The notes under the pieces: model-generated
The model's database searches: none
The model's input: the letters and a program-made list of their open reading frames with translations, nothing else
What the model was told of the DNA's origin: nothing
Position numbers and translations under genes: made by a program
Assembly (NCBI GenBank): GCA_017514685.1
Contig: JAFWJN010000034.1
Span: forward strand, 1-64,000
DNA from: Clostridia bacterium
GTDB taxonomy: Bacteria > Bacillota > Clostridia > Christensenellales > CAG-138
Length of the DNA stretch: 64,000 nucleotides
Direction of reading: 5' to 3'
Part shown: positions 1 through 9,354 of the stretch, in pieces
How the letters are laid out: each line of letters opens with the position of its first letter
Numbering within the stretch: the first letter of the stretch is position 1

Positions 1-84
1 ACTGAAAAAGATCAGTTCCTGAGAGACCATAAGAAACGTAGGGCCGGGCGAGCCCGAACGGAAACGCCTGTGGAGACCGTGTAA
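1..84 (+). pseudogene. tnpB: 3' end of an IS200/IS605-family tnpB (partial)
   Basis: Reading frame 1 is open from the window edge and ends with a basic tail, ..AGRARTETPVETV, followed by TAA at 82-84. If that stop is ignored, the same frame runs on to YEAGIPHLL and a TAA at 136-138. The EAGIPHLL-type ending just before a GGAATCCCCCA sequence is how many TnpB genes of IS605-type elements finish. The rest of the gene lies outside the window. The early stop suggests decay, but natural TnpB ends vary. TnpB is an RNA-guided nuclease of the IS605 group. The call rests on remembered tail and end-sequence similarity only. Confidence 0.45.
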
Positions 85-150
85 GACTTCCCTTGGGAAG
101 CAGTGATCTATGAAGCAGGAATCCCCCATCTTCTGTAAGTGGTGGGAGAA
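85..150 (+). mobile_element. Right end of the IS200/IS605-like element, possible omega-RNA 3' end
   Basis: After the tnpB stop comes GAAGCAGGAATCCCCCAT (112-129), then an imperfect hairpin with arms CCCCCATCTT (123-132) and AAGTGGTGGG (137-146), then GAGAACGTC. IS605-group right ends typically carry a subterminal hairpin here, and the TnpB guide RNA scaffold ends at that border. The element edge therefore probably lies near 147-155, about 30 bases before the first Opp gene. No direct repeat can be checked because the left end is off the window. Confidence 0.45.
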
Positions 151-183
151 CGTCAATAAAAGGAAGAGGACGGTACCTGAAAA

Positions 184-1683
184 ATGTCGAAAGGGTATTT
201 CTGGAAGCGTCTGTTGCGGTCGCTTCTTTCCATTCTCATCATCATGCTCATCGTGTTCACAATGGTGTACACGCTGGTGCCTCGTGAAAACATCTTCTTT
301 GAAGATAGTACATACCGCAAGCTAAGCAGCAAGTCTGATGATAAAACAGAATATGTGTATTCTACCTGGGAAAAACTGGGTTATCTGGATTACGTGAGAA
401 TCAATGACTATGCACTTACGCTTTATGAAGCGGGAAGTCCTGAAATCAATGAAGCTTTGAAGCCGGATTCCAAAGAGAGTGCGGACTTTGCTGCTTTATA
501 TGCATCCAAGGGCTACACTGTAGAAAATTTTTTGGGGAATGGTCGTTATTACGCCTACAAAGACGTGCCGGTGATCAAGCGGATGGCCCTTTGGCTCAGT
601 CAGTTGATCAAGATTGATACGCCTTTTTCGGTACAGGATGAAAACAACCCTGACCTGAAGAGGGGGATTTCTTTCGGCCGGACACCGACAGGCGGTCTTG
701 CTGTAATCGGCAGCGGTACTACTCACAAGTATCTGTTGTATACTGACAGTAATTTCCCATGGATCCATCAGAATATTATCAAATTGAACTTTGGTACCTC
801 TTATCCTACTTATCAGGGCCTGGAAGTTATCAGGGTTTTGTTCCAGTCTCAGGGAACGGAAGTAAAACGCCCTGTTACCTTTGAAACGGGTTATGAGGCG
901 GAGTCCGGAATCATTTTCGGAACTTTGACGTATAAAGAGAAACTGGACAGGATGGACAAAAAGAAGTTCTTAGATAACTACGCCAATTTCGAAACAAAGA
1001 AGAATCAGCCTTCTATGATTGGTACATCCTTTATCATGGGTATATTGGCCATGCTGGTTTCCTATGGTGTTGGCTTGCCCATTGGTCTTCTTATGGCAAG
1101 ACGGAAAGACAAAATAGCTGATAAATTAGGCATGGCATATATCATCTTTATTATTTCCGTGCCTTCCCTGGCTTATATCTATCTTTTCCGTTATCTTATG
1201 ACCAGCGCATTTGATCTCCCGTCGGTATTTACTACCTATGGTCCGGAGGATTGGCGTTCCTGGGTTCTGCCGACCATTTCACTTGCTTTGCCGTCCATCG
1301 CAAGTCTGATGATGTGGACCAGGCGCTATGTTGTAGATCAGATGAACTCCGATTACGTGAAATTTGCCAAAGCCAAAGGCTTGAACCAAGGGGAAATTTT
1401 CCGGGGCCATGTTTTCAAAAACGCAATTATCCCGATCGCTCATGGTATCCCGGCTTCTCTGGCAACCTGCATCACCGGCGCCATTATTACCGAGGCAATT
1501 TACTCTGTCGGCGGCATGGGCAAAATGCTTCCAAACGCGATAAACCAGTATAATAACGTGATGATTGTTGCATTGGCATTTATGTTCTCAACGGTATCTG
1601 TATTGTCGGTTCTGGCGGGTGATATCCTTATTACGAAAGTAGATCCTCGTATTTCACTCAGCGAGAAAGCAGGGAGGTCTTAA
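184..1683 (+). CDS. Oligopeptide ABC transporter permease, OppB type, oversized
   Basis: Inner-membrane permease of a peptide/nickel-type importer (binding-protein-dependent family). A first membrane helix at about residues 11-33 is followed by roughly 240 residues of hydrophilic sequence. The conserved permease core with about five helices begins near residue 278 (IGTSFIMGILAMLVSYG). It includes the EAA-like loop FAKAKGLNQGEIFRGHVFKNA and ends VDPRISLSEK. Usual OppB proteins are about 310 residues; this one is 499, so about 175 extra residues sit outside the membrane between helices 1 and 2. It is followed after 2 bases by the OppC-type gene. The ATG has a purine-rich AGGAAGAGGA site 13 bases upstream. 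Confidence 0.9.
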   Translation: MSKGYFWKRLLRSLLSILIIMLIVFTMVYTLVPRENIFFEDSTYRKLSSKSDDKTEYVYSTWEKLGYLDYVRINDYALTLYEAGSPEINEALKPDSKESADFAALYASKGYTVENFLGNGRYYAYKDVPVIKRMALWLSQLIKIDTPFSVQDENNPDLKRGISFGRTPTGGLAVIGSGTTHKYLLYTDSNFPWIHQNIIKLNFGTSYPTYQGLEVIRVLFQSQGTEVKRPVTFETGYEAESGIIFGTLTYKEKLDRMDKKKFLDNYANFETKKNQPSMIGTSFIMGILAMLVSYGVGLPIGLLMARRKDKIADKLGMAYIIFIISVPSLAYIYLFRYLMTSAFDLPSVFTTYGPEDWRSWVLPTISLALPSIASLMMWTRRYVVDQMNSDYVKFAKAKGLNQGEIFRGHVFKNAIIPIAHGIPASLATCITGAIITEAIYSVGGMGKMLPNAINQYNNVMIVALAFMFSTVSVLSVLAGDILITKVDPRISLSEKAGRS

Positions 1684-1685
1684 GT

Positions 1686-2621
1686 ATGGAATCTGAAAAT
1701 AAAAACACCAACGATCTCTTTACGTTCGCTGAATTTGATGAGATGGAATCGGAGCATATCGCAGCACCACGGTATTCTTACTGGAGATCTGTGTTTCGGA
1801 CATTCTTCAAAAGCAAGTTTACAGTTGCTGTTGCTGTTATATTGCTGTTCCTCCTTTGCTTTGCACTGATTCAGCCAGTATATTCTGGTTACAGTCCGAT
1901 TATTACGCCTAACATCAATAATCCTGAGATGAAGTTCCTCAAACCAAGCTGGGAACACATCTTTGGTACGGATCATGTGGGAAACGAGGTGTTTGACGCG
2001 GTATGGGCAGGCGCTCGGAATTCCATCATTATTTCCTTCGTCTGCACGGCAATCAATATGCTCGTTGGCATTCCAATCGGAGCCATTTGGGGTTTCTCCA
2101 AGAAAATGGACAAATGGATGCTTGAGATTTACAACATCGTTGCAAACATTCCGTTCCTGCTTCTTGCCATGATTCTCTGCTATGTATTGGGAGCCGGCAT
2201 GCGGTCTCTTATCATTACAATGTGCTGTACGGAGTGGGTATTTGTAGCCTACTTCATCCGTACGCAGGTAATGATTATCCGTGACCGTGAATATAATATG
2301 GCTTCCAAGTGCCTGGGAACCCGGACGCTGACCATGATAACCAAGAACATCCTTCCGTATTTGATTTCCGTTATCATGACCTATCTTTCCAGAATGATTC
2401 CGAGTCTGATCAGTTACGAGGTATTCCTTTCTTATATGGGTCTCGGTCTTGGAACGACCAACGCATCACTCGGTCAATCTATCAATCTATACACGTCGTA
2501 TATGAAGGGCTACCCGCATTTGTTCTGGATTCCTGTGGGCGTGCTGGCGATTATCTCAATCAGCCTGTACATCGTAGGCCAGAAGCTGGCTGACGCTTCT
2601 GATCCTCGGACGCACATGTAA
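1686..2621 (+). CDS. Oligopeptide ABC transporter permease, OppC type
   Basis: Second permease half of the first Opp system, 311 residues, normal length for the family. A cytoplasmic N-terminus is followed by the first helix at about 38-58, the conserved FGTDHVGNEVFDAV motif after it (about residue 96), and four or five further helices. The loop ASKCLGTRTLTMITKNILP is the contact loop for the ATPase subunits. A GGGAGG ribosome site precedes the ATG by about 8 bases. It is packed between the OppB-type and OppD-type genes, so one transcript is expected. Unlike its paralogue in the second set, it has no large extracytoplasmic insert. Confidence 0.9.
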   Translation: MESENKNTNDLFTFAEFDEMESEHIAAPRYSYWRSVFRTFFKSKFTVAVAVILLFLLCFALIQPVYSGYSPIITPNINNPEMKFLKPSWEHIFGTDHVGNEVFDAVWAGARNSIIISFVCTAINMLVGIPIGAIWGFSKKMDKWMLEIYNIVANIPFLLLAMILCYVLGAGMRSLIITMCCTEWVFVAYFIRTQVMIIRDREYNMASKCLGTRTLTMITKNILPYLISVIMTYLSRMIPSLISYEVFLSYMGLGLGTTNASLGQSINLYTSYMKGYPHLFWIPVGVLAIISISLYIVGQKLADASDPRTHM

Positions 2622-2633
2622 GGAGGAACAAAA

Positions 2634-3713
2634 ATGGAAGGAAATCGTAAAATCATACTGTCCGCAAAGGATGTTGAAGTTAAATTTCGGGTCAGAGATA
2701 ATTATCTGACGGCTATTCGCGGAGTTTCGCTTGATCTGTATGAAGGTGAGACATTTGCCATTGTAGGTGAAAGCGGTTCCGGAAAATCAGTCTTTACCAA
2801 GACATTCACGGGAATGCTGGAATCTAATGGAATGATCTCCAACGGTTCTGTCATGTTTCACGGAACAGACCTGACCAAACTTAAGAAAGATAAAGAATGG
2901 GAAGGCATTCGCGGAGCACAGATCTCCACCATATTCCAGGATCCTATGACGTCGCTGAACCCGATCCGGACCATTGGTTCCCAGATTACGGAAGTTATCG
3001 AGAAGCATCAGCATGTCTCCAAGAGTGAAGCAAAGGAACAGGCAATTGAACTCATGGAAAGAGTCGGTATCCAGAATGCTGCCAACCGGTTTGATGAGTA
3101 TCCGTTCCAGTATTCCGGCGGAATGCGTCAGCGTATCGTTATTGCCATCGCACTGTCCTGCCACCCGGAGATCCTGATTTGCGATGAGCCGACAACTGCA
3201 CTTGACGTAACCATTCAGGCACAGATCATTTCCCTTATCCGGGATCTGCAGAAAGAACTGAAGTTTACAACCGTTTATATCACTCACGACCTGGGCGTTG
3301 TTGCGAATGTGGCAGATCGTGTGGGCGTCATGTACGGCGGTCAGATTATCGAATACGGAACGGTCGAAGAAGTATTCTTTGATCCGCGTCATCCTTATAC
3401 CTGGGCATTGTTATCCAGTCTCCCGCAGCTTGGCGTAAAGGGAGAGGAACTGTATTACATTACAGGCACACCGCCTTCTTTGTACAACAAGATCAAAGGC
3501 GATGCTTTTGCGCCGAGAAACGAGCATGCCCTAAAGATCGATTTTGTGGAAGAGCCTCCGTTCTTCCAGGTCAGCGATACCCATTTTGCAAAAACATGGT
3601 TGCTGGATCCCAGGGCGCCTAAGCTGGAAAAACCTGAGGTTATTCAGAATCTGCATGAGAAAATCAAGAAAATGACGGATAAAGGAGGTGCATTCCATGT
3701 CGAAGAACACTAA
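2634..3713 (+). CDS. Oligopeptide ABC transporter ATP-binding protein, OppD type
   Basis: Cytoplasmic ATPase of the first Opp importer, 359 residues. Walker A GESGSGKS is at 45-52, followed by a Q-loop ([12 protein letters not shown]), the signature YSGGMRQR, Walker [12 protein letters not shown] and the H-loop YITHDLGVV. The C-terminal oligopeptide_HPY-type region has [13 protein letters not shown] followed by a segment for an Fe-S or peptide-type tail without the usual cysteine cluster. The distance from Q-loop to signature is ordinary, in contrast to its paralogue at 11248-12744. An AAGGAGG site precedes the ATG. The 3' end overlaps the start of the OppF-type gene. Confidence 0.9.
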   Translation: MEGNRKIILSAKDVEVKFRVRDNYLTAIRGVSLDLYEGETFAIVGESGSGKSVFTKTFTGMLESNGMISNGSVMFHGTDLTKLKKDKEWEGIRGAQISTIFQDPMTSLNPIRTIGSQITEVIEKHQHVSKSEAKEQAIELMERVGIQNAANRFDEYPFQYSGGMRQRIVIAIALSCHPEILICDEPTTALDVTIQAQIISLIRDLQKELKFTTVYITHDLGVVANVADRVGVMYGGQIIEYGTVEEVFFDPRHPYTWALLSSLPQLGVKGEELYYITGTPPSLYNKIKGDAFAPRNEHALKIDFVEEPPFFQVSDTHFAKTWLLDPRAPKLEKPEVIQNLHEKIKKMTDKGGAFHVEEH

Positions 3714-4674
3714 TGACAGAGAAGTGATTCTCTCCATCAAACACGTGGACATCTCTTTCGATGTAGGGCATAAGAAAAAGTTTGTAGCTGTAAAAGACGC
3801 GAACTTTGATATCTATAAAGGTGAGACTTTTGCTCTGGTTGGAGAATCGGGATCCGGTAAAACAACTCTTGGAAGAGCGATCCTGAGAATCAACCCTTGC
3901 AGCGCGGGCGAAATTGAGTTTGAAGGAAAGCGTATTTCCGGTAAAATCAGCCGGGAAGAAGACCGCAACGTGGTCAGGAATATTCAGATGATCTTCCAGG
4001 ATCCTGCAGCTTCTTTGAACGAACGCGCCACGATTGAATACTGTGTTTCCGAAGGCCTTTACAACTTCCATCTATATAAAGATGAAGAGGAGCGTATTGC
4101 TAAGGTGGATAAGGCCCTGCAGGATGTAGGACTGTTGCCTGAACATAAGTCGCGGTATCCTCACGAGTTCTCTGGCGGTCAGCGTCAGCGTGTAGGCATT
4201 GCCCGCGCAATGATTATGGACCCCAAGTTCATTGTGGCAGACGAACCGATTTCCGCGCTGGATGTCTCTATCCGCGCGCAGGTTCTGAATCTGATGAATA
4301 AGTTAAAGGCAGAGAAAAACCTGACTTACTTGTTCATTGCACACGATCTTTCCGTCGTCCGCTTTATTGCGGACAGGATCGCCGTTATTCATCTGGGAGA
4401 AATTGTCGAGATAGCGGATTCCGAGACGCTGTTCAAATATCCGCTGCATCCTTACACGATTTCCCTGCTGTCTGCTGTTCCTATGCCCGATCCCATTGTG
4501 GAAAGGACCCGCCGTGCAATCGTTTATGATCCCTCAAAACTGGATCAGTCCGGTGAAAAGAGAGAACTAAAAGAAATTCGTCCTGGCCATTTTGTATTTG
4601 CCACGACGAAAGAATACGCTGAGTATGAGAAAAAGCTGGAAGAAATCGAGAGAGAGCAGGAGAATCAGGATTAA
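3697..4674 (+). CDS. Oligopeptide ABC transporter ATP-binding protein, OppF type
   Basis: Second ATPase of the first Opp importer, 325 residues. Walker [10 protein letters not shown]-loop [11 protein letters not shown], signature [10 protein letters not shown], Walker [11 protein letters not shown] and H-loop IAHDLSVV are all present. The C-terminal [12 protein letters not shown] segment is typical of OppF/DppF. I chose the ATG at 3697 rather than the in-frame GTG at 3688 because AAAGGAGG (3681-3688) lies 8 bases before the ATG. The start lies inside the end of the OppD-type gene (17-base overlap), implying translational coupling. The stop overlaps the stop of the converging membrane-protein gene. 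Confidence 0.9.
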   Translation: MSKNTNDREVILSIKHVDISFDVGHKKKFVAVKDANFDIYKGETFALVGESGSGKTTLGRAILRINPCSAGEIEFEGKRISGKISREEDRNVVRNIQMIFQDPAASLNERATIEYCVSEGLYNFHLYKDEEERIAKVDKALQDVGLLPEHKSRYPHEFSGGQRQRVGIARAMIMDPKFIVADEPISALDVSIRAQVLNLMNKLKAEKNLTYLFIAHDLSVVRFIADRIAVIHLGEIVEIADSETLFKYPLHPYTISLLSAVPMPDPIVERTRRAIVYDPSKLDQSGEKRELKEIRPGHFVFATTKEYAEYEKKLEEIEREQENQD

Positions 4675-5033
4675 AGCAGCACGTAGGCTATAAATGCTGA
4701 GACTGCCAGATAAACAATACTGAGAAAGAGGGGATAGTTAAACGATTCCTCTCTTTTTTCTTTTCTTTCCTTCCGATAGTCCTCATAATCGGGAACGAGA
4801 CCGGACCGGATACCGCGCATCAGTGAGTAACTTGCAACATCAAAATCTCCGTGGAGAATCAGGCTGTATACGACTCCTGCTGCCAAAAGAATCAATCCTA
4901 CAATGGCGAGGATATCGCTGAAAACAAGGAGCTTGTTTTCACTCGTAAAAGCTTTCACAGCAGGATAAGCTATCGTAATGATAATATGAATAAGAAGAGT
5001 CGTCCATTTTAGATTTTTGAATCGTTTGAACAT
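4671..5033 (-). CDS. Small membrane protein, DUF3899-like
   Basis: A 120-residue protein with two N-terminal helices (about 10-30 and 36-60), a central hydrophilic stretch containing [17 protein letters not shown], a highly charged [11 protein letters not shown] segment and a C-terminal helix. The hydrophobic-pair plus GDFDxxSYS layout resembles the DUF3899 family of uncharacterised Bacillota membrane proteins. It converges on the OppF-type gene with a 4-base stop overlap. A similarly built protein (14077-14454, GAFDTFGYSFSMWR) closes the second Opp set, so both sets carry one. Function unknown; a role with the transporter is only inferred from context. Confidence 0.7.
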   Translation of the reverse strand: MFKRFKNLKWTTLLIHIIITIAYPAVKAFTSENKLLVFSDILAIVGLILLAAGVVYSLILHGDFDVASYSLMRGIRSGLVPDYEDYRKERKEKREESFNYPLFLSIVYLAVSAFIAYVLL

Positions 5034-5170
5034 ATGTTTTTTCTTTCTGTTTGATACTCACATGCTATCACGGAAAGCTTTTTTCGTCAACTGGCACATA
5101 TTTTTGCGACTGAAAGGCTACGCAATCAGTAAATATTCGGTGAAATACATATTTATTCAATAAGAAAAAA

Positions 5171-5199
5171 TTGACAATTATATGACCGAATGATATTAT
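5171..5199 (+). promoter_or_regulatory. Sigma-A type promoter of the oppA operon
   Basis: TTGACA (5171-5176), a 17-base spacer, then TATTAT (5194-5199). This is the best promoter match near the second Opp set. It predicts a transcript start near 5206 and a leader of about 215 bases before the substrate-binding-protein start codon. Confidence 0.8.
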
Positions 5200-5205
5200 A
5201 GTATA

Positions 5206-5421
5206 GACTTTTTATATAAAAGTCCGGATGTTTTTCAACTGAAAAACGTGAATAATCCTAGCGAAATTCTATGGTCGAGATATTGACCGGTTGAAAAACA
5301 AAGAGTCCTTCTCGTTCGGTGTTCAAAAAGTATCAGTTTTTGTGATTTATCAAAAATGGTATTTTTTGCATATATAGCCGCTAAATGCGAGCATTTAATA
5401 AAAAACAATAGGAGGAAAGAA
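5206..5421 (+). promoter_or_regulatory. Long structured 5' leader of the oppA operon
   Basis: Between the predicted transcript start and the ATG lie about 215 bases without a convincing gene. Three hairpins are visible: GACTTTT/AAAAGTC (5206-5212 with 5218-5224), GTTTTTCA/TGAAAAAC (5230-5237 with 5240-5247) and TAAATGC/GCATTTA (5382-5388 with 5391-5397). The last sits just before the GGAGGAAAG ribosome site. I do not recognise a known riboswitch core. The first hairpin at the very 5' end may stabilise the mRNA. The rest of the 5034-5421 gap is AT-rich and holds only the promoter. Confidence 0.45.
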
Positions 5422-8232
5422 ATGAAAAAGACATTAGCGATGCTTTTGGCACTCGTTATGGTTCTGAGCATGGTTCTCGCATGCACAAAGCCGGCAGAGA
5501 ATCCTCCGGCACAGCAGCCCGAAGCTCAGACCCAGCCTGAGACAAAGCCGACGGATGCTCCCAAGCAGGAGGCAGAACCCACCGCTGAGCCGGAACCGGA
5601 AATCCCGTGGGATGGCGCTTATATGGATCGGGATGACTATAAAGCCTATGCCAAGAACGACTTGGAAGTAGCCATGGCAGCCATGGAAGATCAGCTGGAA
5701 GACGACACCTATGCTGCAGTTAAAAAAGCACTGGAAGATGGCGAAGCCGCTATCGATGCTGCTAACACGCTGGCAGAAATTCGTGCAGCTTATGCAGATA
5801 GCTTCAAAGCTATGGCAGAAGCAGTTCCGCTTGCTGACGGTCTGTTCACCTACAAGAAAGAATCCAACGCTGAGCGTACGAACGTTCTCGGTATTCTGGA
5901 ACGGTATGCTGTTACGACCGGTATCACGGGTGTTTCTCTGTTTGAGAACGGCGGATATGCAATGTACAATCCCCGCATCACTCTCGGTACAGAGAACTAT
6001 ATCGTAGGCTACGGCTTCGGTATCCTGCCGGAAGGCTCGATTACGGCTGACCTCGATTATGAGACCAACGATGCATGGAAGCGTTACTATCACATCTATG
6101 AAGTCAGTGACCCCGGCACGCTGAACTATCTCAACGACCAGGGCGCTCAGATTGGCGATCTGTACGGCTATATCGCCGCAGGTTTCTACACCAACTTCAT
6201 GAATGAGACCAAAGATGGTTACAACTGGGTGCCTGAACTGGCAACAGAAAAGCCTGTAGCGGTCAATGATGATGACGGCGACGGCATGGCGACCACCTGG
6301 CGGTTCGGTGTCCGTACCGGCGCAGATGGTCTGAAGTATACTTCCGGTTCAGCAATGGAAAGCCGTCAGGCGTTCAACAACAGAGAAGTTGCTTTGGAAG
6401 ACTATGTCTATCCCTTCCAGCTCTTGCTGACTCAGTCCAATGCTCTCTATCGTGGTTCTGAACTTGCAAATACCAAGTCCGGTGCTATCGCAGGTGCAAA
6501 AGAATACTATCAGGGAACAGCAGAAGGATTCAACGCCGAACTGTGGGACAAAGTAGGCATCAAGGCATATGAAGAAGATGGAAAGAGCTACTTTGAAGTG
6601 ACCTTCACAGAAGAGCAGACTCAGTTCTATTGCATGTACTACATTGCTTCCAGCCTGTATATGCCAGTTCCGAAGGATTTTGTCGAGCTGGTGACCGTCC
6701 AGAATTATCTTGGCTACAACAATGACAAGACCGAATCTCCTCTGGACAACTCGCTGTCCCTGGGCGCATACTATGTAGAGCGCTATGATCAGGATCAGCA
6801 GATTGTATATGCAAAGAACCCCAACTATGTATATGCGGATACGAAGTATGCTATCCCAGGTGTCCATGTCAAGATCTTCCCCGCTGCATCGGAAGACACG
6901 ACAGCCGGATTCAACGAATTCCTGGCAGGGCACTTTGACTCTTCCGGCATTCCGCAGGAGTACCTGAACGAATACCGCAACGACCCGCGTACCCGTTCCA
7001 CCACCGGTGACTCCAACTTCAAACTGAACGTGAATGCTACCAACGCTGAGACTTGGGAATACCTGTTCGGTGAAGAAGGCGTTGTTACCCAGACTCCGAA
7101 AGATTCGTACTGGGAACTCAAGCCCGCACTCGGCAATCATCACTTTGTACAGGCAATGAGCTACTCCATCGACCGTTTGAGCTTCGCCAACGCGCGCGGT
7201 TCTATCCCGTCAGTGGATTACCTTGCTTCCAACTACATGTCCGATCCTGAAAACGGTCTTTCTTACTCAGTAACCAACGCTCATAAGAAAGCAGTTGAGA
7301 CTCTGCTGGAAGATACCGATGGATACGGCTACAGCCTGGAGCTTGCCCGTGATTACTTCCGTATGGCTCTTACCGAACTGGAAGCTGACGGCGCATATGC
7401 ACCCGGCACCAAAGAGAACCCCACAGTGATCCATATCGAGATTGCTTGGATGTATCCTACACATGAAGAGAACTACCACAACGAGATCAAGAACTTCATC
7501 GAGACTGCGTTCAACGATGAAAGCGTCTGCGGCGGCGTCTATCAGCTGTCCATTGATTTCTGGGTAGGCAATGTCTGGTCTGATGTATACTACAACAAGA
7601 TGATGGTTGGCCAGTTCGACATCGGCTTCGGCTCCATCTCCGGCAACAGCCTTGACCCGATCGGTTTCGTTTCCGTACTGTCCAGCGATCAGGATATTTC
7701 CGGCAGCTTCACGCTGAACTGGGGTGTAGACACCAATGATCCGGCTGTATATCCGATCGTTTACAAGAACATGCGCTGGTCCTTTGACGCTCTCTATAAT
7801 GCGGTCAACTCCAAGGGCATCGTATCCAAGGGTGAGAACAAGCCGGTTATCACCTGGAACTATACGCCGATCGTAAAGAATGAAGACGGTTCTTACACCG
7901 GATCTATGGAAGTTGTACCGACACTGCCCGATATCACCAGTGTTACGATCGAAGGTGTTGTCTGCTGCAACTATGAGCGTTACAACAACGGCGACGGTCA
8001 GTATGACGAGGCAGAGGTTGAATTCACAGTGGAAGATAAGGGCAACGGCGTCCAGGTCGTGACCTTCACGGTTCCTGCTGAGATTGCAGCTGATTATGCT
8101 ACCGGCAGCGGAACATCTCCTGAGCCCAAGGGCTTAACCGGATTCGACTTCTACTACAGCCAGGAGTTCGATGGAACACCGAGCGCAGGCCTGTATTATT
8201 CCGTACAGGAAGATTATTTTGTAGTGGAATAA
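5422..8232 (+). CDS. Oligopeptide-binding lipoprotein (extracellular solute-binding protein family 5), very large
   Basis: Substrate-binding component, probably serving one or both flanking Opp permease sets. The signal peptide MKKTLAMLLALVMVLSM is followed by the lipobox VLAC with lipidated Cys21. A Pro/Glu/Thr-rich linker runs to about residue 60. The mature part is far longer than the usual 520-600 residues (936 total), with an extra N-terminal helical region (about 60-150). The start at 5422 follows GGAGGAAAG; an upstream in-frame ATG at 5356 lacks a ribosome site and would hide the signal peptide. A long hairpin after the stop probably sets a higher transcript level for this gene than for the permeases. 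Confidence 0.85.
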   Translation: MKKTLAMLLALVMVLSMVLACTKPAENPPAQQPEAQTQPETKPTDAPKQEAEPTAEPEPEIPWDGAYMDRDDYKAYAKNDLEVAMAAMEDQLEDDTYAAVKKALEDGEAAIDAANTLAEIRAAYADSFKAMAEAVPLADGLFTYKKESNAERTNVLGILERYAVTTGITGVSLFENGGYAMYNPRITLGTENYIVGYGFGILPEGSITADLDYETNDAWKRYYHIYEVSDPGTLNYLNDQGAQIGDLYGYIAAGFYTNFMNETKDGYNWVPELATEKPVAVNDDDGDGMATTWRFGVRTGADGLKYTSGSAMESRQAFNNREVALEDYVYPFQLLLTQSNALYRGSELANTKSGAIAGAKEYYQGTAEGFNAELWDKVGIKAYEEDGKSYFEVTFTEEQTQFYCMYYIASSLYMPVPKDFVELVTVQNYLGYNNDKTESPLDNSLSLGAYYVERYDQDQQIVYAKNPNYVYADTKYAIPGVHVKIFPAASEDTTAGFNEFLAGHFDSSGIPQEYLNEYRNDPRTRSTTGDSNFKLNVNATNAETWEYLFGEEGVVTQTPKDSYWELKPALGNHHFVQAMSYSIDRLSFANARGSIPSVDYLASNYMSDPENGLSYSVTNAHKKAVETLLEDTDGYGYSLELARDYFRMALTELEADGAYAPGTKENPTVIHIEIAWMYPTHEENYHNEIKNFIETAFNDESVCGGVYQLSIDFWVGNVWSDVYYNKMMVGQFDIGFGSISGNSLDPIGFVSVLSSDQDISGSFTLNWGVDTNDPAVYPIVYKNMRWSFDALYNAVNSKGIVSKGENKPVITWNYTPIVKNEDGSYTGSMEVVPTLPDITSVTIEGVVCCNYERYNNGDGQYDEAEVEFTVEDKGNGVQVVTFTVPAEIAADYATGSGTSPEPKGLTGFDFYYSQEFDGTPSAGLYYSVQEDYFVVE

Positions 8233-8255
8233 TTGAACAAACGTTAGTCTGTTTG

Positions 8256-8287
8256 CAAGCGATGGGGACGAATGTCTCCATCGCTTG
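8256..8287 (+). terminator. Intercistronic hairpin after oppA
   Basis: CAAGCGATGGGGAC (8256-8269), loop GAAT, GTCTCCATCGCTTG (8274-8287): a 14-base-pair arm with one G-T pair and no following T run. It lies between the binding-protein gene and the permease gene. This position and shape suit a partial terminator or an mRNA 3' stabiliser rather than a full stop. Confidence 0.7.
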
Positions 8288-8316
8288 TCGGTCAAAAATC
8301 ATTAGGGGGGGTTTCT

Positions 8317-9354
8317 ATGGGGAAATATGTCCTGAAACGAATTGGACTTGCATTTCTCACCACCTTTATCATTCTTTCACTTACTTTTATTCTGGTAAAG
8401 CTTCTTCCATTTGAACGTCCTTTGGGCGGCGATCAGATTCAGATCGCCTATTTTGACAAGCAGTATCATCTTGGCTATGTCAACCGGTTTGAAAAAGAAA
8501 TGCCTCAGTACGGGCAGTTGCTTTATAAATCACCGATGGATAAAGGGCGTGCCTATTATTATTATCAGGTACCGATCATGGAGCAGTATGTGAACTGGCT
8601 CAAGAATGTCGTCTTCCATTGGGACTGGGGTTACAGCAAGACCTTCCAGCCGAATGTTGCGGCATCTGTTATTATCATGTCCCGTATCTGGTATTCCGTT
8701 CGACTGAATATTATCTCGGTAATCGTGTCTGTACCGCTCGGTATATTGCTTGGTATCTGGGCGGCACTGAAAAAGAACACGTTGACGGATCATACGATCT
8801 CAACGCTGGTTATGATCTTCATCTCGATCCCGAGTTTCGTTCTGATATCTTTCGTTCTGCGCATTTTCAGCTATGGCCTTAATTGGCTGCCGTCAACATG
8901 GCCGCCGGATACCGCTTTGACTTCCGCAAAAATCAAGGGATATATCATTCCTGTGTTCTGCCTTTCGTTCGGATCCATCTGCGGCTACTGCCGTTTTGTC
9001 CGTGCGGAGCTGTGTGAGGTTATGGAAAGCGATTACCTGCTGCTTGCCCGAACCAAAGGCCTTACCCGGCGGCAGGCGATCGTGCGCCATGCCATGAAGA
9101 ACGCTATGGTTCCCATTTTTCCGTCTATTCTGGCAGAGTTTATCAGTATTCTTGGCGGTTCCATGATTCTGGAGTCCCTTTATGGCATTCCTGGAATCGG
9201 AAAGCTTTTTGTTCTTTCCCTGAACTATAAGGATTATGATATTCTGTTTGTGGATATGGCCATCTTTACTACCATCAGCCTTCTGGCTGGTGTCGTGCTC
9301 GACTTGAGTTACGGATTCATTGATCCGCGTATCAGAATGGGGGCGAAGAAATAA
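8317..9354 (+). CDS. Oligopeptide ABC transporter permease, OppB type (second set)
   Basis: First permease of the second Opp set, 345 residues. Helix 1 (about 8-30) is followed by about 95 extracytoplasmic residues and then a permease core from about 127. The ATPase contact loop reads LARTKGLTRRQAIVRHAMKNAMVP, and the C-terminus ends IDPRIRMG as in other OppB proteins. It is close to usual length, so the big insert seen in the first-set OppB (184-1683) is much shorter here. The ATG at 8317 has an AGGGGGGG site; the upstream GTG/ATG options have none. The stop overlaps the next start by one base (TAATG). Confidence 0.9.
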   Translation: MGKYVLKRIGLAFLTTFIILSLTFILVKLLPFERPLGGDQIQIAYFDKQYHLGYVNRFEKEMPQYGQLLYKSPMDKGRAYYYYQVPIMEQYVNWLKNVVFHWDWGYSKTFQPNVAASVIIMSRIWYSVRLNIISVIVSVPLGILLGIWAALKKNTLTDHTISTLVMIFISIPSFVLISFVLRIFSYGLNWLPSTWPPDTALTSAKIKGYIIPVFCLSFGSICGYCRFVRAELCEVMESDYLLLARTKGLTRRQAIVRHAMKNAMVPIFPSILAEFISILGGSMILESLYGIPGIGKLFVLSLNYKDYDILFVDMAIFTTISLLAGVVLDLSYGFIDPRIRMGAKK

